NCBI GenBank assembly: GCA_013043005.1
Contig: JABDOZ010000174.1
Span: forward strand, 1-32,829
Reading direction: 5' to 3'
Source of the DNA: Flavobacteriaceae bacterium
GTDB taxonomy: Bacteria; Bacteroidota; Bacteroidia; Flavobacteriales; Flavobacteriaceae
Length of the DNA stretch: 32,829 nt
The position numbers and the translations under genes were made by a program. The notes beneath the pieces are model-generated. The model searched no databases, was not told where the DNA came from, and saw nothing but the letters and a program-made list of their open reading frames with translations. How positions within the stretch are numbered: position 1 is the first letter of the stretch; every line of letters begins with the position of its first letter. This document shows positions 18,008-26,218 of the stretch, piece by piece.

Positions 18008-20419
18008 ATGCAAAACAATCCTGAGCTAACCGCAAATATTACTTATGAAGACTTCAAAAAAGAGGTTATCGCAGATTATAAAATTGCTGTAACTAGCAGA
18101 CAATGCAGTTTGCTCGGCAGACGTGAAGTACTAACTGGTAAGGCCAAATTTGGAATATTTGGTGATGGGAAGGAAGTGCCTCAACTTGCTATGGCTAAGG
18201 CTTTTAAAAATGGAGACTTTCGTTCTGGTTATTACAGAGACCAAACATTCATGATGTGTATTGGAAAACTGACCATAGAACAGTTTTTTGCTGGATTATA
18301 TGCTAATACCGACCACAATCAAGAACCTATGTCAGCCGGTCGGCAAATGGGAGGGCATTTTGCTACCCATAGTTTAGATAAAAATGGAAATTGGAAAGAT
18401 TTAACAAAACAGAAGAATTCAAGTTCAGATATTTCTCCCACGGCCTCCCAAATGCCAAGACTGCTTGGTCTAGCACAGGCATCTAAAGTTTACCGAGAGA
18501 TTAAAGAAATTGATAGCTCAAAATTTTCTAACAATGGTGATGAAATAGCATGGGGCACGATTGGAAATGCTAGTACAAGTGAAGGTATGTTTTTTGAGAC
18601 AATAAATGCTGCTGGAGTACTACAAGTTCCCATGATTGTTAGTGTCTGGGACGATAAATACGGAATTTCCGTTCCTTCCAAATATCATACAACCAAGGAG
18701 AATATATCTGAGGCTCTTAAAGGCTTTAAACGAACTGAAAAAAAATCAGGTTATGAAATTCTTAAGGTTAAAGGCTGGAACTATGTAGAACTGATCCAGA
18801 CATACTTAAATGCTGCAGAAATTGCCAGAACTGAACATATTCCAGTAATTATTCATGTTGAAGAATTAACCCAACCACAGGGTCATTCAACTTCTGGTAG
18901 TCATGAACGCTATAAATCAAAAGAACGATTAAACTGGGAGAAGGAGAATGATTGTAATTTAAAAATGCGTGAATGGATACTAGCGAATGATATTGCAACT
19001 GATGAGGAATTGATTACCATTGAAAGAGACATTAAAAAAAGAGTTAGATCGGGTAAAACTGATGCCTGGAACAATTTTTTATCACCAATTATTGAAGAGC
19101 AGAAGCAACTAATCAAGTTATTATCCAATCTGGCCCAAAAAAGTGCCAATAAGGTCTTTATCGAAAAATTAATTAAGGATTTGCAGAAATTCAGTGAACC
19201 GGGAAGAAAGGATGTTATCTCAATTGCTCGAAAAGCGATTCGTTATGTTATTTCTGAAGAATCTTCAGAAAAACAAGTCCTTATTAAATGGATCAATGAC
19301 TATTTCAATAAAATTCAACCACTTTACAGCTCTCATCTTTATAATGAATCTGAAAATAAAGCTATTGATATTGAATATGTTAAACCTGTATTTGGTGATA
19401 AACCTAAGAGATCAGATGGGAGAATTATTCTTAGAGATAATTTTGATGTTCTAATTCAAAAATATTCTAAAGTATTAATATTTGGTGAAGATACTGGAAA
19501 TATAGGAGATGTGAATCAGGGCCTTGAAGGATTACAACTTAAGTTTGGTGTAGACAGAGTTACGGATACTGGAATCCGTGAGGCAACAATATTAGGACAA
19601 GGAATTGGAATGGCATTGAGAGGTCTTCGACCTATAGCAGAAATCCAATATCTAGATTATTTAATGTACGCCCTGCAGATTATAAGTGATGATCTTTCTA
19701 CTTTGCATTACAGAACCAAAGGCAGGCAAAAAGCTCCAGTAATTATTCGTACGCGAGGTCACAGATTAGAAGGCATTTGGCACTCTGGATCTCAATTAGG
19801 TGGTATATTAAACCTTATTAGAGGCATACATGTATTAGTACCTAGAAACATGGTGAAAGCAGCTGGTTTTTATAATACGCTTTTGCAAGCAGAAGAACCT
19901 GCTTTGGTTATTGAATGTCTAAATGGTTACAGATTGAAAGAAAATCTTCCAACGAACTTAGGAGAATTCACAACGCCCATAGGTGTTGTGGAAACACTAA
20001 AAAAAGGTTCAGATATAACACTTGTTTCCTATGGGTCTACTCTTAGAATTGTTCAACAAGTTGCAAAAGAATTGCTTGAAGTTGGCATTGATGCCGAAGT
20101 TATAGATGTGCAATCATTAATCCCATTTGACATCAACCATGATATTTGTGATAGTCTGGCAAACACCAATCGATTAGCTATTATTGATGAAGACGTTCCA
20201 GGTGGAGCCTCTGCTTACATATTAAATGAAATTCTGAATAATCAAAATGGCTATCAATACCTGGATAGTCAACCAAAACTAATTACTGCAAAAGACCATA
20301 GACCGGCATATGGAACAGATGGAGACTATTTTTCAAAACCATCAGCAGAAGATATCTTTGAGGGTGTTTATGAAGTTATGCATGAAGCAAATCCAACTGA
20401 TTTTCCTAAATTGAGATAA
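18008..20419 (+). CDS. Fused 2-oxoacid dehydrogenase E1 (alpha-beta) subunit
   Basis: This is the thiamine-diphosphate decarboxylase component of a 2-oxoacid dehydrogenase complex, with alpha and beta parts in one 803-residue chain. The alpha part (about 1-380) has GYYRDQTFMM and the ThDP/Mg region GNASTSEG (186-193) to WDDKYG (214-219). The beta part (about 440-803) has FGEDTGNIGDVNQGL, TDTGIREATILGQGIGMAL, and VIDVQSLIPFD. The usual GDG...N metal ligands appear exchanged (Asn187, Asp216). Branched-chain oxoacids are the most likely substrate by family resemblance, but pyruvate cannot be excluded. No E2 or E3 gene is adjacent, so the complex must be assembled from another locus. Two promoter candidates lie upstream and a hairpin terminator follows. 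Confidence 0.9.
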   Translation: MQNNPELTANITYEDFKKEVIADYKIAVTSRQCSLLGRREVLTGKAKFGIFGDGKEVPQLAMAKAFKNGDFRSGYYRDQTFMMCIGKLTIEQFFAGLYANTDHNQEPMSAGRQMGGHFATHSLDKNGNWKDLTKQKNSSSDISPTASQMPRLLGLAQASKVYREIKEIDSSKFSNNGDEIAWGTIGNASTSEGMFFETINAAGVLQVPMIVSVWDDKYGISVPSKYHTTKENISEALKGFKRTEKKSGYEILKVKGWNYVELIQTYLNAAEIARTEHIPVIIHVEELTQPQGHSTSGSHERYKSKERLNWEKENDCNLKMREWILANDIATDEELITIERDIKKRVRSGKTDAWNNFLSPIIEEQKQLIKLLSNLAQKSANKVFIEKLIKDLQKFSEPGRKDVISIARKAIRYVISEESSEKQVLIKWINDYFNKIQPLYSSHLYNESENKAIDIEYVKPVFGDKPKRSDGRIILRDNFDVLIQKYSKVLIFGEDTGNIGDVNQGLEGLQLKFGVDRVTDTGIREATILGQGIGMALRGLRPIAEIQYLDYLMYALQIISDDLSTLHYRTKGRQKAPVIIRTRGHRLEGIWHSGSQLGGILNLIRGIHVLVPRNMVKAAGFYNTLLQAEEPALVIECLNGYRLKENLPTNLGEFTTPIGVVETLKKGSDITLVSYGSTLRIVQQVAKELLEVGIDAEVIDVQSLIPFDINHDICDSLANTNRLAIIDEDVPGGASAYILNEILNNQNGYQYLDSQPKLITAKDHRPAYGTDGDYFSKPSAEDIFEGVYEVMHEANPTDFPKLR

Positions 20420-20442
20420 ATTTCATTAAATAAAACATAATT

Positions 20443-20472
20443 AAAGCTCTTAAAATACTAGGGGCTTTTTTT
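20443..20472 (+). terminator. Intrinsic terminator after E1 gene
   Basis: AAAGCTC (20443-20449) pairs with GGGCTTT (20462-20468) through six Watson-Crick pairs and one G-U, loop of 12 bases, followed by a run of T to 20472. Confidence 0.7.
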
Positions 20473-20493
20473 ATATTTAACCCAAAATAGAAA

Positions 20494-20964
20494 ATGAAAA
20501 CAGCGACCGTCAAACAACTTAAAGACGAATTAAAATATCTCGCTAATGAAGATTTAGTAAAACTTTGTTTACGCTTATCACGTTTTAAAAAAGAAAACAA
20601 GGAGCTCCTTACCTATTTGCTGTTTGAAGCTGATGATGAAAGCAGCTATATAGAAAGTGTTAAAATGGAAATTGATGAACAGTTTGAGCTTATCAATACC
20701 AGCAGTTACTTTTACATCAAGAAAAGCGTTCGCAAAATTCTGCGTAACATTAAAAAATACATTCGTTATTCATTGAAAAAGGAAACAGAAGTGGAACTCC
20801 TACTCTATTTCTGCAAGAAACTTAATGCCTTTAGTCCATCGATAAGTCGCAACGTAACACTTACCAATATCTACAAAAGACAATTGGATTTTATTAAAAA
20901 GAAGATTTCAGGCTTACATGAAGATTTGCAGTACGATTTTGATCAAGAATTAATCGGCCTTTAG
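20494..20964 (+). CDS. Small charged helical protein of unknown function
   Basis: No family is recognised. The 156-residue product has no signal peptide or membrane segment and is strongly helical, rich in Lys and Glu with regularly spaced Leu and Ile (TVKQLKDELKYLANEDLVKL; SVRKILRNIKKYIRYSLKKE). The opening block resembles the start of small Bacteroidota cytosolic proteins of unknown role. It stands alone between the E1 terminator and the convergent esterase gene. The ATG at 20494 is the only in-frame start near the beginning. Lysine-rich helices could bind nucleic acid, but there is no motif to support that. Confidence 0.7.
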   Translation: MKTATVKQLKDELKYLANEDLVKLCLRLSRFKKENKELLTYLLFEADDESSYIESVKMEIDEQFELINTSSYFYIKKSVRKILRNIKKYIRYSLKKETEVELLLYFCKKLNAFSPSISRNVTLTNIYKRQLDFIKKKISGLHEDLQYDFDQELIGL

Positions 20965-20970
20965 TATATA

Positions 20971-20984
20971 ATTACTTAAGTAAT
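20971..20984. repeat. Perfect 14-base palindrome between convergent genes
   Basis: ATTACTTAAGTAAT is self-complementary and lies in the 35-base gap between the stops at 20964 and 21000, followed by seven T (20991-20997). It may act as a weak transcription end for the plus strand; a five-pair stem with a TAAG loop is the best hairpin, so stability is low. Confidence 0.4.
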
Positions 20985-20999
20985 GAATGATTTTTTTAA

Positions 21000-21809
21000 T
21001 CAATCCCAAACGTCATTTTGTAACCAGGTAGCCGCATCTAACAAATATGGCACATAGGTACATGAATTATAATGTTCGAGCCCTTCTGCAATTACAAATG
21101 TTATATCCGTTCCAGCCTCCAGAGAAGCATCAATATAACTTTGAGTCAATTCTAGTGGGAAAAGTTGATCGTTCTCACCATGGATGACATACATTGGAAT
21201 CGAAATCATAACAGGTACATTATCTGGTCTAACAGGATTATAAGAGCTTGATAAAGCAATTCCGGCAGAAAATGCTTCCGGATAATATTGAGAATAAAAC
21301 CATACGCCATTTCCTCCGTCACTATAACCCATAATGGCAATTCTATTTAAGTCAACAGGCAAATTTTGCTTTACTAAATTAGTTAATGTCAGGACTTTTT
21401 CTTCTTGTTCTGGAATACTATACCAAATACTGCCACCACTATTAGGGCAAAGTAAAATTGGTTCAAGATCAATAAGTCCCGGTACTTCTAAACAACCTGT
21501 AAAAGTATGTAAATCTGATGCTCCCGGTGCAGTAGCTCCTCCATGAAGGCATACAATCAGAGGTCTCTTGTTCAATTCACTAGCTCCGACCGGAATTATG
21601 ACTCTAAATTTCCAAACTGTACTGCTGAAAGGACCTTCAATTATTATATCATTAATGCCTTCACTAAATTCTAGTTGGGCAAATTCATCAATCACATCTT
21701 GCATTGATCTGGTATTTACAAAACCTGATGATTCATCATTTTTGCTGCACCCAATTATGATCAACATTAACCAGGCAAAATTAACTATTACATAAATGTG
21801 TTTTTTCAT
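21000..21809 (-). CDS. Lipoprotein alpha/beta-hydrolase (esterase-like)
   Basis: This 269-residue alpha/beta-hydrolase resembles secreted PHB-depolymerase/feruloyl-esterase type enzymes. It begins with a lipoprotein signal (IIIGC, Cys21), so it is anchored in the envelope. The catalytic triad is readable: nucleophile Ser163 in GYSDGG, acid Asp214 in GENDQLFP, base His246 in LEHYNS. An oxyanion block CLHGG (87-91) is also present. The substrate is likely a small ester or an esterified polysaccharide side chain, but this is inference. It is a single-gene minus-strand unit, convergent with the small helical gene and divergent (154 bases) from the ROK kinase gene. Confidence 0.85.
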   Translation of the reverse strand: MKKHIYVIVNFAWLMLIIIGCSKNDESSGFVNTRSMQDVIDEFAQLEFSEGINDIIIEGPFSSTVWKFRVIIPVGASELNKRPLIVCLHGGATAPGASDLHTFTGCLEVPGLIDLEPILLCPNSGGSIWYSIPEQEEKVLTLTNLVKQNLPVDLNRIAIMGYSDGGNGVWFYSQYYPEAFSAGIALSSSYNPVRPDNVPVMISIPMYVIHGENDQLFPLELTQSYIDASLEAGTDITFVIAEGLEHYNSCTYVPYLLDAATWLQNDVWD

Positions 21810-21909
21810 AGCAGATTATATTTTAATTTCTTAAAGTTAACAATTTCGTATTACCTACTTTTATCTCAGAATAAAACAAAACCAAAAAGAATTGATATAA
21901 TGCTAATTA

Positions 21910-21951
21910 AATTGTGGATTTAACTAAGTTTTATTAAGTTAGTTCACAATT
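21910..21951. repeat. Bulged inverted repeat ahead of ROK kinase gene
   Basis: AATTGTG (21910-21916) pairs with CACAATT (21945-21951), and AACTAA (21922-21927) with TTAGTT (21939-21944). The two arms together form 13 base pairs interrupted by a five-base bulge GATTT on the left side, with an 11-base loop. It ends 12 bases before the ATG at 21964. No T run follows, so it is not a normal terminator; an operator or a leader hairpin near the ribosome site are the alternatives. Confidence 0.5.
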
Positions 21952-21963
21952 AATATTTTATTC

Positions 21964-22707
21964 ATGGAATTATTAGGTATAGACATAGGAGGTTCAGGCA
22001 TAAAAGGAGCCATTGTTGACGTGGAAACAGGAAAATTAGTTAGTGAAAGAATACGAATTCCTACTCCCCAACCAGCTAAACCAAAAGCTGTAGCCAAAGT
22101 TGTTCAGGAGTTAATTAATGACTTAAACTGGAATGGACCCGTTGGTGTTTGTTTTCCGACAGTAATTAAAAACGGAAAAGCATTACAATATGGAAACTTA
22201 CATAAATCCTGGAAAAACAAACAAATAGATAAATTGTTTAAAGAATGTTGTGCTAATGATTTTTATGTTTTAAACGATGCTGATTCAGCAGCCATGGCTG
22301 TTATGAAGTTTGGAGCGGGCAGAGATAAAAAAGGATTGGTCATTACAATTACAATTGGAACAGGTCTGGGATCTGGTGTTTTTTATAATGGACAACTGTT
22401 ACCTAATTTTGAGCTAGGTAGAATCTATGGTAAACAGGGTGATATTATGGAATCATTTGCAGCCGATTCCGCTCGGAAACGTGAAGACCTAAATTATAAA
22501 GAATTTGGAAGACGTATTAATTTTTTTCTTACTCATCTAGAACAAACAATGCGACCGGAAATATTCATAATCGGTGGAGGTATCAGTAAAAATTTGGATA
22601 AGTTTGAAAAATATCTGACTCTTGAAACCCCTGTTATTCCTGCACAGTTATTAAATGATGCTGGGATAATTGGAGCTGCCATGTTTGCGCTGGAAAATAT
22701 TAAATAA
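21964..22707 (+). CDS. ppgK: ROK-family polyphosphate glucokinase-like protein
   Basis: This 247-residue sugar kinase phosphorylates glucose to glucose-6-phosphate; PpgK-type members can use inorganic polyphosphate as donor. It has the ATPase-fold phosphate-1 loop DIGGSGIKG (7-15), the catalytic-loop block NDADSAAMA, the phosphate-2 element [12 protein letters not shown], and the adenosine-region block IIGGGISKN. The segment [12 protein letters not shown] is characteristic of PpgK relatives. It lacks the zinc-binding cysteine cluster of ROK repressors and has no DNA-binding domain, so it is an enzyme, not a regulator. Polyphosphate versus ATP use cannot be settled from sequence. It stands alone, with a bulged inverted repeat just upstream and a 3-base gap to the convergent holA stop. 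Confidence 0.8.
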   Translation: MELLGIDIGGSGIKGAIVDVETGKLVSERIRIPTPQPAKPKAVAKVVQELINDLNWNGPVGVCFPTVIKNGKALQYGNLHKSWKNKQIDKLFKECCANDFYVLNDADSAAMAVMKFGAGRDKKGLVITITIGTGLGSGVFYNGQLLPNFELGRIYGKQGDIMESFAADSARKREDLNYKEFGRRINFFLTHLEQTMRPEIFIIGGGISKNLDKFEKYLTLETPVIPAQLLNDAGIIGAAMFALENIK

Positions 22708-22710
22708 TAT

Positions 22711-23715
22711 TCAATTTAAAATTCTAACTACCAATTCCTTTAATAAATCTCTTTGTGGTAATGCATTTGCACCTACTCCTTTGCTTTTAACATCAAAATC
22801 ACGCAAAATTGCTATGACAGCACTTACTTTTTTCATAGGGTAGTTCTTAGCAGCTACCAAGTACTCATTTACAAAAAATGGGTTAACTTTTAGTGCCGAT
22901 GCCACACTTCTTGGTGATTTGTCGTTCAATCCATGAAAATGAAGTAATTGAGAGAAAAAATTAAACAATAATGATACGGTAACCACCATCGGATTATCCT
23001 TAGGATTGTCAGCAAAATAGTTTATGATTTGATGAACCTTTACCACATTTCGTTCTCCTATGGCTTTTCTTAATTCAAAATTATTGAAATCTTTACTTAT
23101 TCCTATATTTTCTTCAATGTGGTCTGGTGTGATCTGAGTCCCTTTAGGTAAAATAATCTGAAGTTTCTCCAATTCATTATCAATTTTACTCAAATTTGTA
23201 CCTAAAAATTCGACCAGCATTTGGGCTGCTTTGGGAGTAATAGCATAACCTTTAGGCGATAAGACACGTCTTATCCAATCAGCGACCTGGTTTTCATAAA
23301 GTTTTTTACTTTCATAAACGACTCCTGTTTTTTTAAGGGCCTTGAAAAGAGCTTTACGCTTATCAAGTTTTTTATATTTATAATTCACGACCAGAACCGT
23401 TGTAGGTTGCGGATTCTCTGCATATTTCAGTAACTTTTCTATAGTTCTTGATAGATCTTGAGCCTCCTTAACAATTACAACTTGTCGTTCTGCCATCATA
23501 GGAAAACGCTTTGCATTTCCAACAATATCTTCTATTGTAACATCGCGACCATACAGAACCATTTGGTTAAATCCCTTCTCGTCTTCCGCTAGAACATTAT
23601 CTTCAATATAACTTGAAATCCTATCAATATAATACGATTCCTCACCCATTAAAAAATAAATAGGTTTTATATTTCCTTTTTTAATATCAGTTACAAGTTG
23701 TTTAACTTCGTCCAT
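22711..23715 (-). CDS. holA: DNA polymerase III subunit delta
   Basis: HolA is the delta subunit of the clamp loader and opens the sliding clamp. The 334-residue protein fits the family in length and order: an N-terminal AAA+-like domain opening with IYFLMGEESYYIDRI, a middle domain with AEDEKGFNQMVLYGRDV and VVIVKEAQDL, a lid domain and a helical collar domain (KLQIILPKGTQITPDHIEEN onward). The Walker A motif is absent, as expected for delta. It starts 26 bases from the divergent HsdR_N-like gene, an arrangement I recall as common in Bacteroidota, and ends 3 bases from the ROK kinase stop. Confidence 0.93.
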   Translation of the reverse strand: MDEVKQLVTDIKKGNIKPIYFLMGEESYYIDRISSYIEDNVLAEDEKGFNQMVLYGRDVTIEDIVGNAKRFPMMAERQVVIVKEAQDLSRTIEKLLKYAENPQPTTVLVVNYKYKKLDKRKALFKALKKTGVVYESKKLYENQVADWIRRVLSPKGYAITPKAAQMLVEFLGTNLSKIDNELEKLQIILPKGTQITPDHIEENIGISKDFNNFELRKAIGERNVVKVHQIINYFADNPKDNPMVVTVSLLFNFFSQLLHFHGLNDKSPRSVASALKVNPFFVNEYLVAAKNYPMKKVSAVIAILRDFDVKSKGVGANALPQRDLLKELVVRILN

Positions 23716-23741
23716 CGAAAAAAATTCACCAAATTTGTGCT

Positions 23742-24185
23742 GTGCAGAAATTGAATTTCCCTACATATACCTTTCGTTTCAAAAATAGCGAAAATAAACG
23801 GCTTATTTTTGACCAAATTCGCAAAAAATTTGTCATTTTTCAACCAGAAGAATGGGTGCGTCAAAATTGTATTCAATATTTAATTAAAGAAAAGAAATAT
23901 CCGGTTTCATTAATAAATGTTGAAAAAGAGATAAAACTGAATAGTCTGAAAAAACGATATGACATTGTAGTGTTTAATACTGATGGCACTATACATTTAA
24001 TTGTGGAATGTAAATCTCCGAAGATTATTGTTGATCAATCAGCATTTGACCAGATATCACGTTATAATCTTGCTTTAAAAGCAAGTTATTTAATGGTCAC
24101 AAACGGAATAAATCATTATTATTGTCAAATGGATTTTGACAAAGAACGTTATCAATTCTTAAAAGATATTCCAGAATATAAATAA
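23742..24185 (+). CDS. Stand-alone HsdR_N-like (PD-(D/E)XK) nuclease-fold protein
   Basis: The 147-residue protein consists of the N-terminal nuclease-type domain of type I restriction HsdR subunits and nothing else. The PD-(D/E)XK core is intact: Glu61/Glu63 in INVEKEI, Asp74 in KRYDIVVFN, and Glu89-x-Lys91 in IVECKSP, followed by QISRYN. The start is GTG at 23742 (MQKLNFP, matching my recollection of homologs). No methylase, specificity or helicase gene is nearby, so this is not a restriction system; placement beside holA suggests a housekeeping nucleic-acid role. It is followed by the glycosyltransferase gene with a one-base TAATG overlap. Confidence 0.85.
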   Translation: MQKLNFPTYTFRFKNSENKRLIFDQIRKKFVIFQPEEWVRQNCIQYLIKEKKYPVSLINVEKEIKLNSLKKRYDIVVFNTDGTIHLIVECKSPKIIVDQSAFDQISRYNLALKASYLMVTNGINHYYCQMDFDKERYQFLKDIPEYK

Positions 24186-25174
24186 TGAATATAGCAATTG
24201 TCATACTAAACTGGAATGGAAAGAAATTGCTTGAACAATTCTTGCCTTCTGTTGTTAAACATTCTCAAGATGCAACAATTTATGTAGCAGATAATGCTTC
24301 AACTGATGATTCAGTCGAATATTTAAAATCATCTTTTCCTTCAGTAAGAATAATTCAGAATTCTGAAAATGGAGGCTATGCAAAGGGCTATAATGATGCC
24401 TTGAAGCAAATTAAAGAAGATGTTTTTTGTTTGATGAACAACGATATTGAAGTAACTAAAAACTGGCTTTCGCCTATAGCTAAAACACTTAATTCTGACC
24501 CAAATATTGCTATCATTCAGCCTAAAATATTAGATTTTAATAACAAAAGCTATTTTGAATATGCAGGTGCTGGTGGTGGATTCATTGATAAATATGGTTA
24601 TCCGTATTGCAAGGGAAGAATTTTCAATTCTATTGAAAAAGACGTTGGCCAATATGATGAAATATCCGATATATTTTGGTCTTCAGGTGCTTGTTTATTT
24701 ATAAGAAAAAGAGTTTTTGAAGAATTAAATGGTTTCGACGAAGCCTATTTTGCACATATGGAAGAAATTGACCTTTGTTGGCGTGCTAAAAATTTTGGCT
24801 ATGATGTTAAATATGTTGGAAATTCATCAGTTTTTCATTTAGGTGGTGCTACATTAAGTAAAAGCAATCCAAAAAAGACTTTTCTAAATTTCAGAAACAG
24901 CCTTTTTAATCTAGTCAAAAATGCCAAAGGAAATTTATTCCTGCTAATTCTAGTAAGGTTAATAATGGACGGGGTTGCAGGAATAAAGTTTATTTTTGAA
25001 TTTAAATTCTCGCATTTTACATCAATAATAGGGGCTCACCTTAGTTTTTATTCACATTTATCAAAGTTATTGAAGCGACGTCGATCACTACCTCAATCAA
25101 AAAACTATTACGAGATAAATTCAATTGTTTGGTCATATTTTATTAGAAAGAAACGTCAATTCAATCGTTTATAA
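24185..25174 (+). CDS. Family 2 glycosyltransferase
   Basis: This 329-residue inverting GT-A glycosyltransferase transfers a sugar from an activated nucleotide donor to a glycan. It shows IVILNWNGKKLLE (5-17), the nucleotide-binding ADNASTDDS (35-43), a metal-binding NND in MNNDIEV (85-87), and the acceptor-side GACLFIRKRVFEELNGFDE and EEIDLCWRAKNFGY. The pattern is that of the rhamnosyl/WsaE-like GT2 group. A C-terminal stretch from about 245 is more hydrophobic and may associate with the membrane. It overlaps the previous gene by one base (TAATG) and is probably translated from the same message. Donor and acceptor are unknown. Confidence 0.9.
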   Translation: MNIAIVILNWNGKKLLEQFLPSVVKHSQDATIYVADNASTDDSVEYLKSSFPSVRIIQNSENGGYAKGYNDALKQIKEDVFCLMNNDIEVTKNWLSPIAKTLNSDPNIAIIQPKILDFNNKSYFEYAGAGGGFIDKYGYPYCKGRIFNSIEKDVGQYDEISDIFWSSGACLFIRKRVFEELNGFDEAYFAHMEEIDLCWRAKNFGYDVKYVGNSSVFHLGGATLSKSNPKKTFLNFRNSLFNLVKNAKGNLFLLILVRLIMDGVAGIKFIFEFKFSHFTSIIGAHLSFYSHLSKLLKRRRSLPQSKNYYEINSIVWSYFIRKKRQFNRL

Positions 25175-25180
25175 ATTAGT

Positions 25181-25222
25181 TAGTAAAAGTTTTGTTAATG
25201 CTTGTTTTTACTAGAGTTTTTT
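25181..25222 (+). terminator. Candidate terminator after glycosyltransferase gene
   Basis: TAGTAAAAG (25181-25189) pairs with TTTTTACTA (25205-25213; one G-U), loop 15 bases, then GAG and a six-base T run ending at 25222. The stem is AT-rich, so strength is doubtful. It overlaps the OmpA gene promoter. Confidence 0.4.
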
Positions 25223-25233
25223 ATATACTTTTG
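25202..25233 (+). promoter_or_regulatory. Promoter of OmpA-family gene
   Basis: TTG (25202-25204) and TACTTTTG (25226-25233), 21 bases apart, match the Bacteroidota -33/-7 pattern. The predicted transcript start, about 25240, leaves a leader of roughly 22 bases before the ATG at 25263. Confidence 0.6.
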
Positions 25234-25262
25234 ACATAATAATCCATTATTAATCAATACTT

Positions 25263-26123
25263 ATGAAAAAATTTATTTTATTTAGTTTTTCGATGCTTTT
25301 ACTTTTAAGTTCATGTGTATCTAAAAAGGAGTTTACAGCATTAGAAGAAAAACACAAAAACACACAGGATCTTTTAAATACAGCTACCGTAAAGCTTAAT
25401 AAATGTTTAGCAGATGAAGCAGCTGCATCGGCAAGATTGGAAGGTTTAAAAGAGCAGTTAGCAGACTTACGTAAAACGAATCAAGACCTAATTGACACTA
25501 AAGGTAACTTGACAACATTGACACAAAAAGGTGCTGAAAATCTGGAAAAGTCTCTTGAAAGTATGAAAGAGAAAGACTTAAAAATTAACAGACTTCAAGA
25601 TGCTCTTAACAAAAAAGATAGTGTCACTCTTGCGCTGGTCAGCAGTTTAAAGAAAGCGGTTGGTATAGATGACCCGGATATTGAAATTAATGTTGAAAAA
25701 GGTGTAGTCTTTATTTCAATTGCTGATAAATTATTATTCAAAACAGCCAGTTATAACGTAACTACTAGAGCTAAAGAAGTTTTGGCTAAAGTTGCGAAAG
25801 TAATCAACAGTAAACCAGATTTCGAGGCAATGGTAGAAGGTCATACTGATAGTAGATCTTACAAGAGTGGTGTACTATTAGATAACTGGGATTTGAGTGT
25901 AAAACGATCTACTTCTATTATCAGAGTATTGCAAGATTTAGGCGTTAATCCTGCACAATTAGTTGCTGCTGGACGTAGTCATTATGTACCTTTAGTTGAT
26001 AATGATACTGCTGAAAACAGAGCAAAGAACAGACGAACAAGAATTGTTGTAATGCCTAAGATCGATCAATTCTATGAAATGATTGAAGAAGAAATGAAAA
26101 ATCTTTCTGCTAGTACTGACTAA
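25263..26123 (+). CDS. OmpA-family outer-membrane lipoprotein
   Basis: The 286-residue precursor has a lipoprotein signal (lipobox LSSC, Cys18). A coiled-coil stem (about 22-125) with heptad-spaced Leu and charged residues follows. The C-terminal OmpA/MotB peptidoglycan-binding domain (about 135-275) contains VEGHTDSRSY, NWDLSVKRS and the late NRRTRIVV element. It would tie the outer membrane to the cell wall. It is a single-gene unit with its own promoter and a strong perfect-stem terminator, consistent with an abundant envelope protein. The coiled coil ahead of the OmpA domain is a common Bacteroidota layout. Confidence 0.92.
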   Translation: MKKFILFSFSMLLLLSSCVSKKEFTALEEKHKNTQDLLNTATVKLNKCLADEAAASARLEGLKEQLADLRKTNQDLIDTKGNLTTLTQKGAENLEKSLESMKEKDLKINRLQDALNKKDSVTLALVSSLKKAVGIDDPDIEINVEKGVVFISIADKLLFKTASYNVTTRAKEVLAKVAKVINSKPDFEAMVEGHTDSRSYKSGVLLDNWDLSVKRSTSIIRVLQDLGVNPAQLVAAGRSHYVPLVDNDTAENRAKNRRTRIVVMPKIDQFYEMIEEEMKNLSASTD

Positions 26124-26144
26124 ATCAAACTATAAACTAGCATT

Positions 26145-26175
26145 AAAGGCTCAACTTTTTAGTTGAGCCTTTTTT
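26145..26175 (+). terminator. Strong intrinsic terminator after OmpA gene
   Basis: AAAGGCTCAACT (26145-26156) and AGTTGAGCCTTT (26161-26172) form a perfect 12-pair stem with a TTTT loop, followed by T to 26175. The symmetry could also stop transcription from the other strand. Confidence 0.92.
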
Positions 26176-26218
26176 ATTTGATTTTTAATATTCTATATTT
26201 AGAACTCTAATCAAAACT

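Noticed and set aside
21964-22707. ROK-type transcriptional repressor
   Set aside because: It has no helix-turn-helix domain and no zinc-binding cysteine motif; it is of kinase length.
23742-24185. Restriction-modification or defence system
   Set aside because: Only an isolated HsdR_N-like domain is present, with no methylase, specificity or helicase subunit; the neighbours are holA and a glycosyltransferase.
26194-26201. TATATTTA as a promoter for the FkbM gene
   Set aside because: The last base differs from the TAnnTTTG consensus, and the nearest TTG is only 13 bases upstream, too close.
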